The notes beneath the pieces are model-generated. The model did no database searches. It was not told where the DNA came from and saw nothing but the letters and a program-made list of their open reading frames with translations. Source: Bacillota bacterium (GTDB lineage: Bacteria; Bacillota; UBA4882; UBA8346). Taken from it: 64,000 nucleotides of DNA. The stretch is from positions 1-64,000 of the forward strand of contig JAFABB010000007.1 of the NCBI GenBank assembly GCA_023426245.1, read 5' to 3'. Below, piece after piece: positions 41,357 to 49,959 of this stretch. Made by a program: the position numbers and the translations under genes. How positions within the stretch are numbered: position 1 is the stretch's first letter; the number at the start of each line of letters is the position of its first letter.

Positions 41357-42319
41357 ATGTATGATGTTACCGCTTTGGGAGAATTGCTGATCGATTTTAC
41401 GCCTCAAGGTTTATCTAAGCAGGGGAATCCTCTCTACGAACAAAATCCCGGAGGCGCACCGGCCAATGTTTTGGTTGCCTTATCCCGCCTGGGGAAAAAA
41501 GGTGCTTTTATCGGAATGGTCGGCAAAGATCAATTCGGCGCTTTTTTGGAGAACACCCTTAAAAAAGAAAAAATTGAGACCCGGGGTTTGAGAATTTCCA
41601 ATGATGTCCGTACGACATTGGCTTTCGTCCATCTCAATTCCCAGGGTGACCGTTCTTTTAGTTTTTACCGCAATCCCGGCGCTGATTTGATGTTGCGGCC
41701 GGAAGATGTTGACCGGCAACTTATCAAAGATTCGCGGATCTTTCATTTTGGATCGGTTTCCATGGCCGGGGAACCCGCCCGCGCGGCAACCTTGGCGGCA
41801 GCCAAATTTGCCAGGGAAAACGGAGTTTTGGTATCCTTTGATCCCAACTACCGGCCCCTGTTATGGCCATCCGAAGGAGAGGCCCGGTCCGCCATGGAGG
41901 AAGCTTTGCAATATGCCGATATCCTAAAGGTTTCCGATGAGGAGCTGGAGTTGATCACCGGAACGGCCGATCTTGAAAAGGGAGCCGCCGGCCTTTTCAA
42001 CCGGGGTATCCGGGTGATTTATGTTACACTGGGAGCAAAAGGATGTTTTTTCTATGGCCCGGCCGGTTTTGGGTCTGTTCCTTCTTTTCCGGTTAACGCC
42101 ATTGATACAACGGGAGCGGGTGATGGGTTTTGGGGAACGGTGCTGTATCACTTGTGCGGCAAGAGCAGGGAGGAACTGGCCCAAATCAGCAGGTCCGAAA
42201 TGGGGGAAATCGCGATGTTCTCCTGTGCGGCGGGGGCATTAACGACCACTAAAAAAGGAGCGATTCCCGGGATTCCGACCCGGCAGGAAATTATTGCCTT
42301 TATCCAGGAGAAAAAATAG
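41357..42319 (+). CDS. PfkB family sugar kinase, probable fructokinase
   Basis: 320 residues with PfkB signatures: ALGELLIDFTPQG, NPGGAPANVLVALSRLG, VSFDPNYRPLLW and the ATP/anion motif NAIDTTGAGDGFWG. It phosphorylates fructose to fructose-6-phosphate, completing the pathway after import and GH32 cleavage. AAAGGAGATGG precedes the ATG. Last gene of the operon, followed by a terminator. Confidence 0.9.
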   Translation: MYDVTALGELLIDFTPQGLSKQGNPLYEQNPGGAPANVLVALSRLGKKGAFIGMVGKDQFGAFLENTLKKEKIETRGLRISNDVRTTLAFVHLNSQGDRSFSFYRNPGADLMLRPEDVDRQLIKDSRIFHFGSVSMAGEPARAATLAAAKFARENGVLVSFDPNYRPLLWPSEGEARSAMEEALQYADILKVSDEELELITGTADLEKGAAGLFNRGIRVIYVTLGAKGCFFYGPAGFGSVPSFPVNAIDTTGAGDGFWGTVLYHLCGKSREELAQISRSEMGEIAMFSCAAGALTTTKKGAIPGIPTRQEIIAFIQEKK

Positions 42320-42356
42320 AGCGGAGAGCTTTCTTCATAAGTTTGATTTGATTAAC

Positions 42357-42394
42357 GGGGCTGTCCTAAAAGGAATTAGACAGCCTCTTTTTTG
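42357..42394 (+). terminator. Terminator of the fructoside operon
   Basis: GGGGCTGTCC pairs with AGACAGCCTC (mostly; one wobble, one end mismatch) and is followed by TTTTTT. The arms are the same end sequences as the 134-bp element at 2898 and 5028, so this terminator may be a collapsed copy of that element. Confidence 0.7.
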
Positions 42395-42672
42395 TTTGAC
42401 TCATGAATACTATGATATGGCGTTTCATTTTAACGCTCCAAGGCAAAAACAAATCGATATTATACGGCCGGAGTGGTATGAAGATATTTCGGGAGTCATT
42501 CCAAGCTAAGGAGTTGGGTTAGGTCCATTGTAATGATATTGATTTTAGAAAACAAAATGAATACAATATTAGTTAAAATAATATCCTATACTACAATAAA
42601 ATACGATCAGAAGGTTACCGTTGCCCAAGAGGGCCGGGAATTGGCGATGGATCGATGGAATGGAGGAGCGGG
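42395..42672. other. Intergenic region, possible coding remnant
   Basis: Around 42420-42509 one frame reads MAFHFNAPRQKQIDIIRPEW and continues to a stop, which looks protein-like but short and without a clear ribosome site. I cannot assign it. The rest is AT-rich with no supported promoter. Confidence 0.3.
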
Positions 42673-43950
42673 ATGGGTTCAAAATATTATCCGGGATTAT
42701 ACCAAGCACTCAGTGACTTTCCAGTGGTATCCACCCATGAACACCATTTGCCGGGTTCTTTTCAAAAGGCATTGACCCTGGACTTGCTTTTCGCCAACTC
42801 CTATCTGACATCGGTTGCCCAATCAAAGACGTGGACGGGCGGGGTCCGGGACTATATTCCAACCGTCTGGGAACGCCCTTTTTCTTATGGTATCCCCATG
42901 GATGAAAAAGAGTGGCGGGGGGATTTCTTAGCCCAAGTTCGTTATAACAGCTATTTTGTGTGGCTGGAAAAGGCGCTGCAAGGGATTTACGGTTTTGATG
43001 CTCCACTGAGTGCCGGGAATTGGGATGAGATTTCCGGAATGATTGCCGGGAGACACCGGGAAGACGGGGCAGACCTTGAAATATTAAAGGGGATTGGCAA
43101 TTATCGACGCGCCATCCTGGATCCTTATTGGGATTACGGCAGCGATAACGGCTATCCGGAACTATTTTCGGTTGCCATGCGCACCGATATGTTTGTGACA
43201 TCGTTTCATCCCGGGGTGACGGATCATGACGGCAATAGCCCGTTCAATCAGTATCCGGATGCTCCGCGGGACAATTTTGAGGAGTATCTTCAATATCTGA
43301 AAGCTCTCTTTATGAAATGGCGCCGTCACGGGGGCGTGGCCCTGAAGTCGGCGTCCGCTTATGACCGCTCGCTGAAGTATGATTTGCCGGATAAGGATTT
43401 GGCCTGTCAAACTTTTTTTAAACGCCCTTCGGAAGTGACGGAAGGGGAACGGAAGAATTACGGCGATTTTATGTTTCACTGATTTTGTGAGTTAAGCAAG
43501 GAACTGGAGGTTCCCTTCCAGATCCATACGGGCCTTGGGAAATTGCAAGGGTCCAATCCTTTGCTGCTTGAGCCGGTGATAACCAGGTATCCGGAGATCC
43601 GCTTTGTTTTACTGCATTGCGGATATCCCTGGTGCTGCGATGCGGCGGGACTGGCCCATAACCATGACAATGTCTGGCTGGATATGACCTGGGTTCCCAT
43701 TATCAGCACTTCGGCGGCACAAAGAGCGTTGGCGGAGTTTTTGGAGGTGGCCCACTCGGTAAACAGAATCGCTTGGGGCAGCGACACCTGGACTTCCGAG
43801 GAGGCCTATGGGGCTCTCCTTGCCTGGCGGCAAGTGGTGGCGCAGGTTTTGGCGGATAAGACGGAGGAAGGGTATATCGGCCTGAAACAGGCGGAGTCCC
43901 TGGCGGAGAAGCTGTTGTGGGGGAATGCGGGAGAGACGTATGGACTGTGA
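42673..43950 (+). pseudogene. Amidohydrolase (TIM-barrel) gene with in-frame TGA
   Basis: Two open segments in one frame, 42673-43482 and 43483-43950, are separated by a single TGA at 43480-43482 between H and FCELSKELEVPF. Joined they give a full amidohydrolase-2-type barrel: VVSTHEHHL (HxH metal ligands), GGVALKSASAYDRS (Lys), FQIHTGLG (His), FVLLHCGYPW (His) and RIAWGSDTW (Asp). TGG to TGA would explain the break. GGAGG precedes the ATG. Members act on uronates, lactones or aromatic acids; the substrate is unknown. It may be truly inactive, or one sequence error may be present. Confidence 0.72.
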
Positions 43951-43987
43951 AGCATGATTTTTCCCGAGGGGTGTAGTTGGACGATTA

Positions 43988-44510
43988 TGAATGCCGATAG
44001 GGGACGGCGCGAACAAGATTGCGAATCTGCTCTCCTTGCAACTTCTAGGGCACAAAGGGCGTAACTGGATTATTATGAATGCCGACAGGGGACGCCACCT
44101 GCTCCCCTTGCAACCCCTAGGGCCAAGGGTTGTAGCCGGACAACCCTTGGAACCCGCCGGCCCGGGGGAACCGTTCCCCCAGGGATACCCCTCTATATCG
44201 GCGTTTTTCCGTAAACGCCGTAGGAGTGCTGGCGCGATTGGACAGACTCCTACATCCGTGTAGTCGTCTTCTTGGGTGGTTCGGTGTGCCGACGGCCGTG
44301 ATTCATCCGTGACTCAAGGCCGCGTGTGGTCAACGTCATGTTGACCATTTCGGGGTTGAGTGATAGGGATTTTATGACGAGGATATTTGGGAATGAAAAT
44401 AGGCAGTATAAGTCCCTCGCCCATAGCCGTTTTTGGCGTGATGGGAGAGGGCAGACAGCTATGAATAGGCGGCTGGGGTGAGGGGAAATAGGAATCGAAG
44501 GCGGCTGCAC
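43988..44510 (+). repeat. Structured repeat R, copy 1
   Basis: First of three ~520-bp non-coding copies. Order of parts: a partial duplication of GCCGACAGGGGAC; a hairpin CCAAGGGTTGT/ACAACCCTTGG (44123-44150); GGGGGAA CCG TTCCCCC (44164-44180); CGGCGTTT/AAACGCCG; CTACA TCCG TGTAG (44250-44263); GGTCAAC/GTTGACC; and a 3 prime hairpin CCCTC..CCCAT/ATGGG..GAGGG. It begins ~40 bases after the amidohydrolase stop. GC content is higher than the neighbours. Open frames across it are not conserved between copies. Confidence 0.85.
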
Positions 44511-44583
44511 CGGAAAATATTTTTTCCTTTGGTTTTTTTTTAATGAGGAGTGATCCTGCCTGTAGAGGCGTTTTTATATTTCT

Positions 44584-44870
44584 GCAGAGAGGTCCGGAGA
44601 CAATGTCATCAAGCTATAGATACATTTTCTGGAAGCAATGAATTTGAAATTTCGGGCCCAGACCTCTCTCTGCGCCTTCGTGACGAAGGCGAGCTCTCCC
44701 CCAATGGAGTTTTTCAATGAAGCGGATTCAGTGGGAGAGTAACCGATGACTCGCAGTCTAAAAGCTTTTGAAGATCAACGGCTTCGAACCTTGGGTTCGC
44801 GGTTACTCTTCCACTGAAACAACTACTTTGAACAACATCTTTGGGGAAGAGCCCGCCTTTCGAGAAAGGC
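44584..44870 (+). other. Complex structured segment, candidate ncRNA or leader
   Basis: Nested helices: GCAGAGAGGTC (44584-44594) with GACCTCTC-TCTGC (44661-44673); hairpin GCCTTCG TGA CGAAGGC (44674-44690); long-range GGCG-GCTCT-CCCCAA (44688-44704) with TTGGGG-AGAGC-CGCC (44841-44857), 15 of 17 paired; inside that an 18-bp helix 44727-44744 with 44801-44818 (17 Watson-Crick, one wobble) that carries CGAACC TTG GGTTCG at its tip; and CGCCTTTC GAGA AAGGCG at 44854-44871. It ends ~170 bases before the promoter of the next gene. It does not match tRNA, tmRNA, RNase P or SRP RNA landmarks. Confidence 0.6.
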
Positions 44871-45035
44871 GCGAGTTAGGTCAAATAGGCAACTTGAATC
44901 TTGTCCCATTTCATGGAAGCGTAGCTTGATGACATTGGGCCCGGGGCATCTTGATTTTGTTTGGTCATGATTGGGTTAATTTTTAACGAAATACACCTTT
45001 CGGCGTTTTTTTGTTTTTGGTTATCTTTTTGGATA

Positions 45036-45058
45036 TTATTTATGTTATAATGGAAATA
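45036..45058 (+). promoter_or_regulatory. Extended -10 promoter, shared with 49149
   Basis: TG-T-TATAAT (45043-45051) is an extended -10 element without a good -35. The surrounding 23 bases recur identically at 49149-49171. It lies ~90 bases before the gene at 45140. Confidence 0.6.
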
Positions 45059-45139
45059 GTTGGTATTTTTTACAATTTGATATTGAAACGGATAGGGAGT
45101 ATTCATAGAGAATCCTTTGTGGAACTGGAAGTGAGAATC

Positions 45140-45640
45140 ATGGTAATCAATTGGAGCGGTAGAATCTTGGCATTCCTTAATGAGGCGGCGGAGCATGATG
45201 AAATGATTGACTCGATGAAGAAAGACCTGGAAATGATACAATCCGCCCTTTTTAGCGGTGAGAAGGTAATCCTGGTTTTTGTCAGCGGAAGCCACTTTGA
45301 GATTTATCCTCTCTTTGAAAAGGGAGAAGCGGACATCCGGGGGATTACGAGAGATTTTAATGAAATCTATCAATATAATTCTCTCAAAAATAAGATTGCC
45401 GAAATCGAGGAAGAACTGAAAGAGGCGCTTAAAAATGATCCGGAGAATCTGGCGAAGTTTGAGGAGTTTGTGGAGTTTAGACGGAATTCCCCGCTGTACC
45501 GGATTGACCTGTATAAAGACCATATGCTTCGTAAGACCTATAAAAGGATAACCTACCGGGATGTTGAAACCTATATCCGTGGAGTGTTGGCAGGTCTTGG
45601 GATCAGGATCGAGAGCCGGTATGCGGGGCAGGTTACCTGA
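45140..45640 (+). CDS. Hypothetical protein between R repeats
   Basis: 166 residues from the ATG at 45140 (GAAGTGAG upstream). Charged and helical with a coiled stretch (LKNKIAEIEEELKEALKNDPENLAKFEEFVEF) and an aromatic/basic C-terminus (LYKDHMLRKTYKRITYRDVETYIRGVLAGLG). No membrane segment, no motif that I recognise. It lies between repeat copies R1 and R2, which suggests a cassette-like unit with them. An ORF of 321 codons on the other strand overlaps it but is a shadow. Confidence 0.6.
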   Translation: MVINWSGRILAFLNEAAEHDEMIDSMKKDLEMIQSALFSGEKVILVFVSGSHFEIYPLFEKGEADIRGITRDFNEIYQYNSLKNKIAEIEEELKEALKNDPENLAKFEEFVEFRRNSPLYRIDLYKDHMLRKTYKRITYRDVETYIRGVLAGLGIRIESRYAGQVT

Positions 45641-45774
45641 ATGGATGGGAGTTTGGGGTTGAAGCCCCGGGAGATAAAGCGCGCGCGCGGACAGAGAATT
45701 GGGATGATTTTGATTGCAATTTTGAGGCAATGTGTGTCGGGCGATGATGGTAAATAGATTATGTGTTGTTACTT

Positions 45775-46297
45775 TGATGCAGATAGGGGGAGGGTGCGAA
45801 TAAGATTGCGAACCTGCTCCTTTTGGGACACCTAAGGTCAAAGGTCATAGTTGGACTATTATGAATGCCGACAGGGGACGTCACCCACTCCCCTGCACCT
45901 CTCGGGCCAAAGGGTGAAACGGCTCACCCTTTGGAATCCCCGCCGCCCGGGGGCACCGTGCCCCCAGGGATACCCCTCTATATCGGCGTTTCTCCGTAAA
46001 CGCCGTAGGAGTGCTGGCGCGATTGGACAGACTCCTCCATCCATGGAGTCGTCTTCTTGGGTGGTTCTGAGTGCCGACGGCCGTGATTCATCCGTGACTC
46101 AAGGCCGCGTGTGGTCAACCTCGTGTTGACCATGTCGGGGATGAGTAATAGGGCTTTGTTTATGCCGGGAATTTTTGAGTATAAAATAGGCAGTATAAAT
46201 CCCTCGCCCATAGCCGTTTTCTGGCGTGATGGGAGAGGGCAGACAGCTATGAATAGGCAGCTGGGTGAGGGGAAATAGGGAGCGAAGGCGGCTACAC
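45775..46297 (+). repeat. Structured repeat R, copy 2
   Basis: Same layout as R1. Stem changes compensate: CCAAAGGGTGA/TCACCCTTTGG (45907-45934) in place of CCAAGGGTTGT/ACAACCCTTGG; GGGGGCA/TGCCCCC (45949-45965) in place of GGGGGAA/TTCCCCC; CTCCA/TGGAG (46035-46048) in place of CTACA/TGTAG. Begins ~135 bases after the preceding gene; the stretch 45641-45774 holds nothing else of note except a short GC alternation. Confidence 0.85.
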
Positions 46298-46501
46298 TTT
46301 TTGGTTTAATTGGTGGTGGATGTCCGTTGACCATTTCGGGGAAGGTTTTTGAAGATAGAAAAATCTGTTTGTTTTGCTATGAATTCTGCTATTAATCCTT
46401 CGCAAAACACCGGTTGGATGCAGAGGATTGGTCCGGGATTAAGAGGCGCTTGAGGCGGAAATAAACGGTTTGCTGGATGCGATTATAGGGGGTTAAGGTT
46501 G
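46298..46501. other. Intergenic leader of KilA-N gene
   Basis: AT-rich, with a partial echo of the R-repeat phrase GACCATTTCGGGG near 46330. No separate gene. AGGGGGTTAAGG at its end is the ribosome site of the next gene. Confidence 0.35.
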
Positions 46502-47344
46502 ATGAAAAAGAGTATGGAGGTTCAGGGTATTTCCGTAGCGGTTAAAAAGGAAGATAGCAGCGAATATATCTCCCTGACGGATATTGCTAAATATAAAAAT
46601 GTCGATGCTCCGGCGGATGTAATAAAAAATTGGTTGCGAAGCAAAGATACCATTGAGTTTTTGGGACTGTGGGAAAAAATAAATAATCCTCATTCTAAAC
46701 TGGTCGAAATCGACCAGTTTAAAAACCAAGCCGGCAGCAATGCTTTTACCATGTCGCCGGCAAAATGGATTGAAAACACGAATGCGATTGGGCTTACATC
46801 AAGCAGTGGCAAATACGGGGGGACGTTTGCCCATAAGGATATCGCTTTTGAATTCGCTTCGTGGATTTCAGCTGAATTTAAGCTTTATCTGATTAAGGAA
46901 TTCCAGCGGTTGATTGAAGCGGAAAACAGCCGCTCGAATCTTGAATGGACGGTTAGCAGGACGCTGGCGAAGATTAATTATCATATCCATACCGATTCGA
47001 TCAAACAAAACTTAATACCGAAGGTTCTGACTAAGCAACAACAAACCCAAACCTATGCCAATGAGGCTGATTTGTTAAATGTAGCTTTATTTTCCCAAAC
47101 GGCCAAGGAATGGCGGGAGAACCATCCTGACCAGGAGGGAAACATTAGAGATTACGCTACTTTGGAGCAATTGCTGGTGCTGGCTAATATGGAAAGCCTC
47201 AATGCCGAATATATCAAGGCCGGGATGAGTCAAGGGGAACGCTTGGTTAACTTAAACCGGATTGCAATTGAACAGATGAAAGTGCTGACAGAGGTTAGCG
47301 CCATTGCCGAATTGAAGAAGCTGGGTAATGATGACGGTTGCTAA
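46502..47344 (+). CDS. KilA-N domain protein
   Basis: 280 residues. The KilA-N DNA-binding domain covers ~residues 10-130: YISLTDIAKYKNVDAPADVIKNWLRSKDTIEFLGLWE, then WIENTNAIGLTSSSGKYGGTFAHKDIAFEFASWISAEFKLYLIKEFQRL. The C-terminal half is helical with SRTLAKINYHIHTDSIKQNLIP, a pattern common in phage antirepressor-like proteins. KilA-N proteins are found in phages and mobile islands. It lies between repeat copies R2 and R3. The stop is just inside the start of R3's flank. Confidence 0.88.
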   Translation: MKKSMEVQGISVAVKKEDSSEYISLTDIAKYKNVDAPADVIKNWLRSKDTIEFLGLWEKINNPHSKLVEIDQFKNQAGSNAFTMSPAKWIENTNAIGLTSSSGKYGGTFAHKDIAFEFASWISAEFKLYLIKEFQRLIEAENSRSNLEWTVSRTLAKINYHIHTDSIKQNLIPKVLTKQQQTQTYANEADLLNVALFSQTAKEWRENHPDQEGNIRDYATLEQLLVLANMESLNAEYIKAGMSQGERLVNLNRIAIEQMKVLTEVSAIAELKKLGNDDGC

Positions 47345-47358
47345 AAATTATTCCAACG

Positions 47359-47874
47359 GTGTCGGCAGGGGACGGCGCGAAGAAGATTGCGAACCTGCTC
47401 TCCTTGCAGCTTCTGGGGCGAAAGGTTATGACTGAACTTATGATTGCCGACAGGGGACGCCACCCGCTCCCCTTGCAACCCCTAAGGCCAAGGGTTGTAG
47501 CCGGACAACCCTTGGAACCCACCGGCCCGGGGGAACCGTTCCCCCGATACCCCTCTATATCGGCGTTTTTCCGTAAACGCCGTAGGAGTGCTGGCGCGAT
47601 TGGACAGCCTCCTCCATCCATGGAGTCGGCTTCTTGGGTAATTCTGAGGGCCGACGGCAGTTTTTCCTCCGAGAAAAGATGCCGCGCCGCCGACATCCTT
47701 GATCGGCGGTTCCGGTTTTTCAAAGAAGTTTATAAAAAAAACATTAAAAGGGCCTGATATTTGGGTACAGGAAAAGGTATCAATAAATAGCTTCGAAAGT
47801 CGTGTTACCCCTTTCGGGGATGAATAGTAGGGCTTTTATGCCGGGGGTTTTGGGTGAAAATAGGCATCATAAAT
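47359..47874 (+). repeat. Structured repeat R, copy 3
   Basis: Left and central parts match R1 (CCAAGGGTTGT/ACAACCCTTGG 47488-47515; GGGGGAA/TTCCCCC 47529-47545; CTCCA/TGGAG as in R2). The middle after GGGCCGACGGCAG (~47660-47800) is replaced by different DNA, and the right part (CCTTTCGGGGATGAATAGTAGGGC ... ATAGGC) returns to the repeat. It begins 15 bases after the KilA-N stop and ends at the Spo0E-like stop on the other strand. Confidence 0.8.
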
Positions 47875-48090
47875 TCATTCTGGCGAATCTTTTAATCCGT
47901 TTAATCTGTCTAATCCTGGTCCAATCCTGGCTTGGCATTGATTGATTAGTTTATCCAAGCTGATGCTGCAGGCGAGGACGGCGTCGTCGGTGCGGCAGCC
48001 GTGGGCGGTATAGAGTTCGTAGAGTTTTTTCCGGCCGGCGGCGATTTTTTGTTCCAGGGATTCGATTGTTTCGGGAGTTCGTTTGGACAT
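47875..48090 (-). CDS. Spo0E-like aspartyl-phosphate phosphatase
   Basis: 71 residues from the ATG at 48090 (AAGG at a fair distance; a GTG two codons earlier is possible). IESLEQKIAAGRKKLYELYTAHGCRTDDAVLACSISLDKLINQCQ matches the two-helix Spo0E pattern, with SxxLDxLI the catalytic motif (usually SQELD; here SISLD). The family dephosphorylates Spo0A-P and restrains sporulation. Located in accessory DNA, so it may be a late acquisition or a displaced host gene. Confidence 0.75.
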   Translation of the reverse strand: MSKRTPETIESLEQKIAAGRKKLYELYTAHGCRTDDAVLACSISLDKLINQCQARIGPGLDRLNGLKDSPE

Positions 48091-48580
48091 GGGCACCTTT
48101 TTTTATGGGTTACTCGTTCCTGGGTGTTGGTTAATATTCATTCATTATTAGTTATTGGTTACTAGCTATTGGCGCTTGATGTCGGCTTTTGTTGCAATTG
48201 GCCTAAACTATGCCTAAAAGAAATGTAGTCGCTTGTTGCAGCCTATCGACCTTCCCCTCCCTTTGGCATTTGAATCAGACCAGCGGTCAAAGGGAGGGGA
48301 AAGGCTACCGGACTTCTTTTGCCGACCGGGTTTCTGAAGGGGTGAGTTAATAGACCGGCAGCTTTACTGGGTGAACTTTATAACGAACTATCGTGATTCG
48401 TCACGGTCATCAGGTTCTTCGTTGCTGGTAAATCGTGAGGCATGATGGATGGTTAAAAACCAGGATTGGTCAATGGTTAAAAGCCTGTAAGTCAACCCTT
48501 TTTATTTAAACGGATATCTCAATCAACCATTCGTAATAAGATAGCTACAGCTTACTTTTTGGTTGGGGGAGATGGTCCCT
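48091..48580. other. Intergenic region with a long hairpin
   Basis: CCTTCCCCTCCCTTTG (48250-48265) pairs with CAAAGGGAGGGGAAAGG (48288-48304) with one bulge, over a 22-base loop. TTATTAGTTATTGGTTACTAG-type AT-rich repeats precede it. No gene is visible. Confidence 0.45.
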
Positions 48581-49080
48581 CCGGTTCCTAAAATTCTCTG
48601 GAGCGATCCTAAAGTTTAATCTACGGAAGATAAAATCGAATCTCGGTTTCTAAAATTCTCTGGAGCGATCCTGGGATTTAATCTACGGCAGATGAAATCC
48701 AATCTCCGGTTCTCAAAATTCTCTGGAGCGATCCTAAGGTTTAATCTACGGAAGATGAAATCTCATCTCCGGTTCCTAAAATTCTCTGGAGCGATCCTGG
48801 GATTTAATCTACGGAAGAGAAAATCGAATCTCCGGTTCCTAAAATCCTCTGGAGCGATTCTGAAATTTAATCTACGGAAGATAAAATCGAATCTCAGTTC
48901 CTAAAATTCCCTGGAGCGATCCGAAAATTTACTCTTTGATTGAGGAGATTGTCTCTCCGGTTTAGAAAATTCTCTGGAACGATCCGGAAATTCACTCTTT
49001 GGTTGAGGAGATTGTCTCTCCGGTTTAGAAAATTTTCTGAAGCGATCCGAAAATTTACTCTTCGGTTGAGGAAATTCTAT
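48581..49080 (+). repeat. 63-bp tandem repeat array, about eight units
   Basis: Units start with CTCCGGTTCCTAAAATTCTC, then GGAGCGATCC and a variable tail (TTTAATCTACGGAAGATAAA in early units; TTTACTCTTTGGTTGAGGAG in late units). Unit length is 62-63 bases, so two plus-strand frames stay open for ~70 codons (LKFSGAILGFNLRKRKSNLR-type repeats), but no ribosome site exists. Units 1-5 and 6-8 form two subfamilies, showing in-place expansion. There are no unique spacers, so it is not CRISPR. Confidence 0.85.
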
Positions 49081-49148
49081 CGGATTTCTTTATCCATGGG
49101 TTTGATTTGGTTTTCTCCCTTTTCCCGGTTGCCTTTTCTTTTTGGGGT

Positions 49149-49171
49149 TTATTTATGTTATAATGGAAATA
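49149..49171 (+). promoter_or_regulatory. Extended -10 promoter, second copy
   Basis: TG-T-TATAAT (49156-49164) within 23 bases identical to 45036-45058. The next gene (49468) starts ~300 bases downstream; between them I see a hairpin-rich stretch (GCGCGTTT ... ) but no ORF with a ribosome site. Confidence 0.55.
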
Positions 49172-49467
49172 ACTGAGATTTTAACCCATTGGCATTCAAA
49201 CTTTTTTTAAGAGCATGGGGTTTTAAGCGGGATGAGGCGCGTTTGAAATTTCCCGCTTGGCGCGTGAAAACTTAAGCGCGGTAACCTAAGGCTCGCTATT
49301 TTTGGAATGCAATGGGGCACAGGGCAATATCAAACCAGGGCACAAAAAAGTAACTTTTGGGCCGGTGGTTTTTGTTGCGTACTCTTATTTTAATTGAGTG
49401 AATTGTTTTAAATTACATTTTGATTATATATGTGAATAACATAAATGTCAAGGAGAAATTATGAGAT

Positions 49468-49947
49468 ATGCATAATGATTCGATCGGAAAAAGAGTCAAA
49501 TATTTTAGAGAGAACATTGGGTTGAATCAAGAGCAACTCAGTGTAGAAATTGGCTGGGATCAAAGTGCTATTTCAAGAATTGAGGGAAATAAACAGGAGA
49601 TTTCAAGTCGGTTTCTTAATGCCATGATGCTCCGGTTTGGGGTTAACTCTTATTGGATCATGACCGGTGAGGGTGAGATGTATATTGCCCCAGAAGAATT
49701 TATTGCAAACGGAATTCGGTTTTTGGGAGAGCAGAAGTATGGGGAAGGGTTGGCGAAGATTTTTAAAGACCCGCAGTTTGAGAAGTTACGGGAGGCTGTG
49801 GCGGTTGAGGATATACAGGAGAGTTTGAGTGATGAGTTGAGGGCGTTTTTGCAATTGGTTGCGAAGGTTTGGGAGCAGGGGGATGAAAAGGATAGAAGGA
49901 CGTTAGCGCAGTTGGTGAAGGCGGTTTCGGATAATGGGGGAAATTAA
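49468..49947 (+). CDS. XRE-family HTH regulator
   Basis: 159 residues. HTH at ~residues 6-60 (IGKRVKYFRENIGLNQEQLSVEIGWDQSAISRIEGNKQEISSRFLNAM). The middle has FGVNSYWIMTGEGEMYI, a phrase common in prophage Cro/CI-like regulators. The C-terminal ~60 residues are helical. Marks the start of the defence-type region. AAGGAG lies 15 bases before the ATG, slightly far. Confidence 0.85.
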   Translation: MHNDSIGKRVKYFRENIGLNQEQLSVEIGWDQSAISRIEGNKQEISSRFLNAMMLRFGVNSYWIMTGEGEMYIAPEEFIANGIRFLGEQKYGEGLAKIFKDPQFEKLREAVAVEDIQESLSDELRAFLQLVAKVWEQGDEKDRRTLAQLVKAVSDNGGN

Positions 49948-49959
49948 AGTGGTAATTTT

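Noticed and set aside
44876..45841. 321-codon frame on the minus strand
   Set aside because: Antisense to the 166-residue gene, His/Pro/Ile-rich and unlike a protein; promoter and ribosome site support the plus strand.
43988..47757. Small proteins encoded within the R repeats (72-140 codons, both strands)
   Set aside because: Frames differ between copies and indels break them; compensatory stem changes argue for structure instead of coding.
48581..49080. CRISPR array
   Set aside because: Units are contiguous 62-63-base repeats without unique spacers, and no cas genes are nearby.
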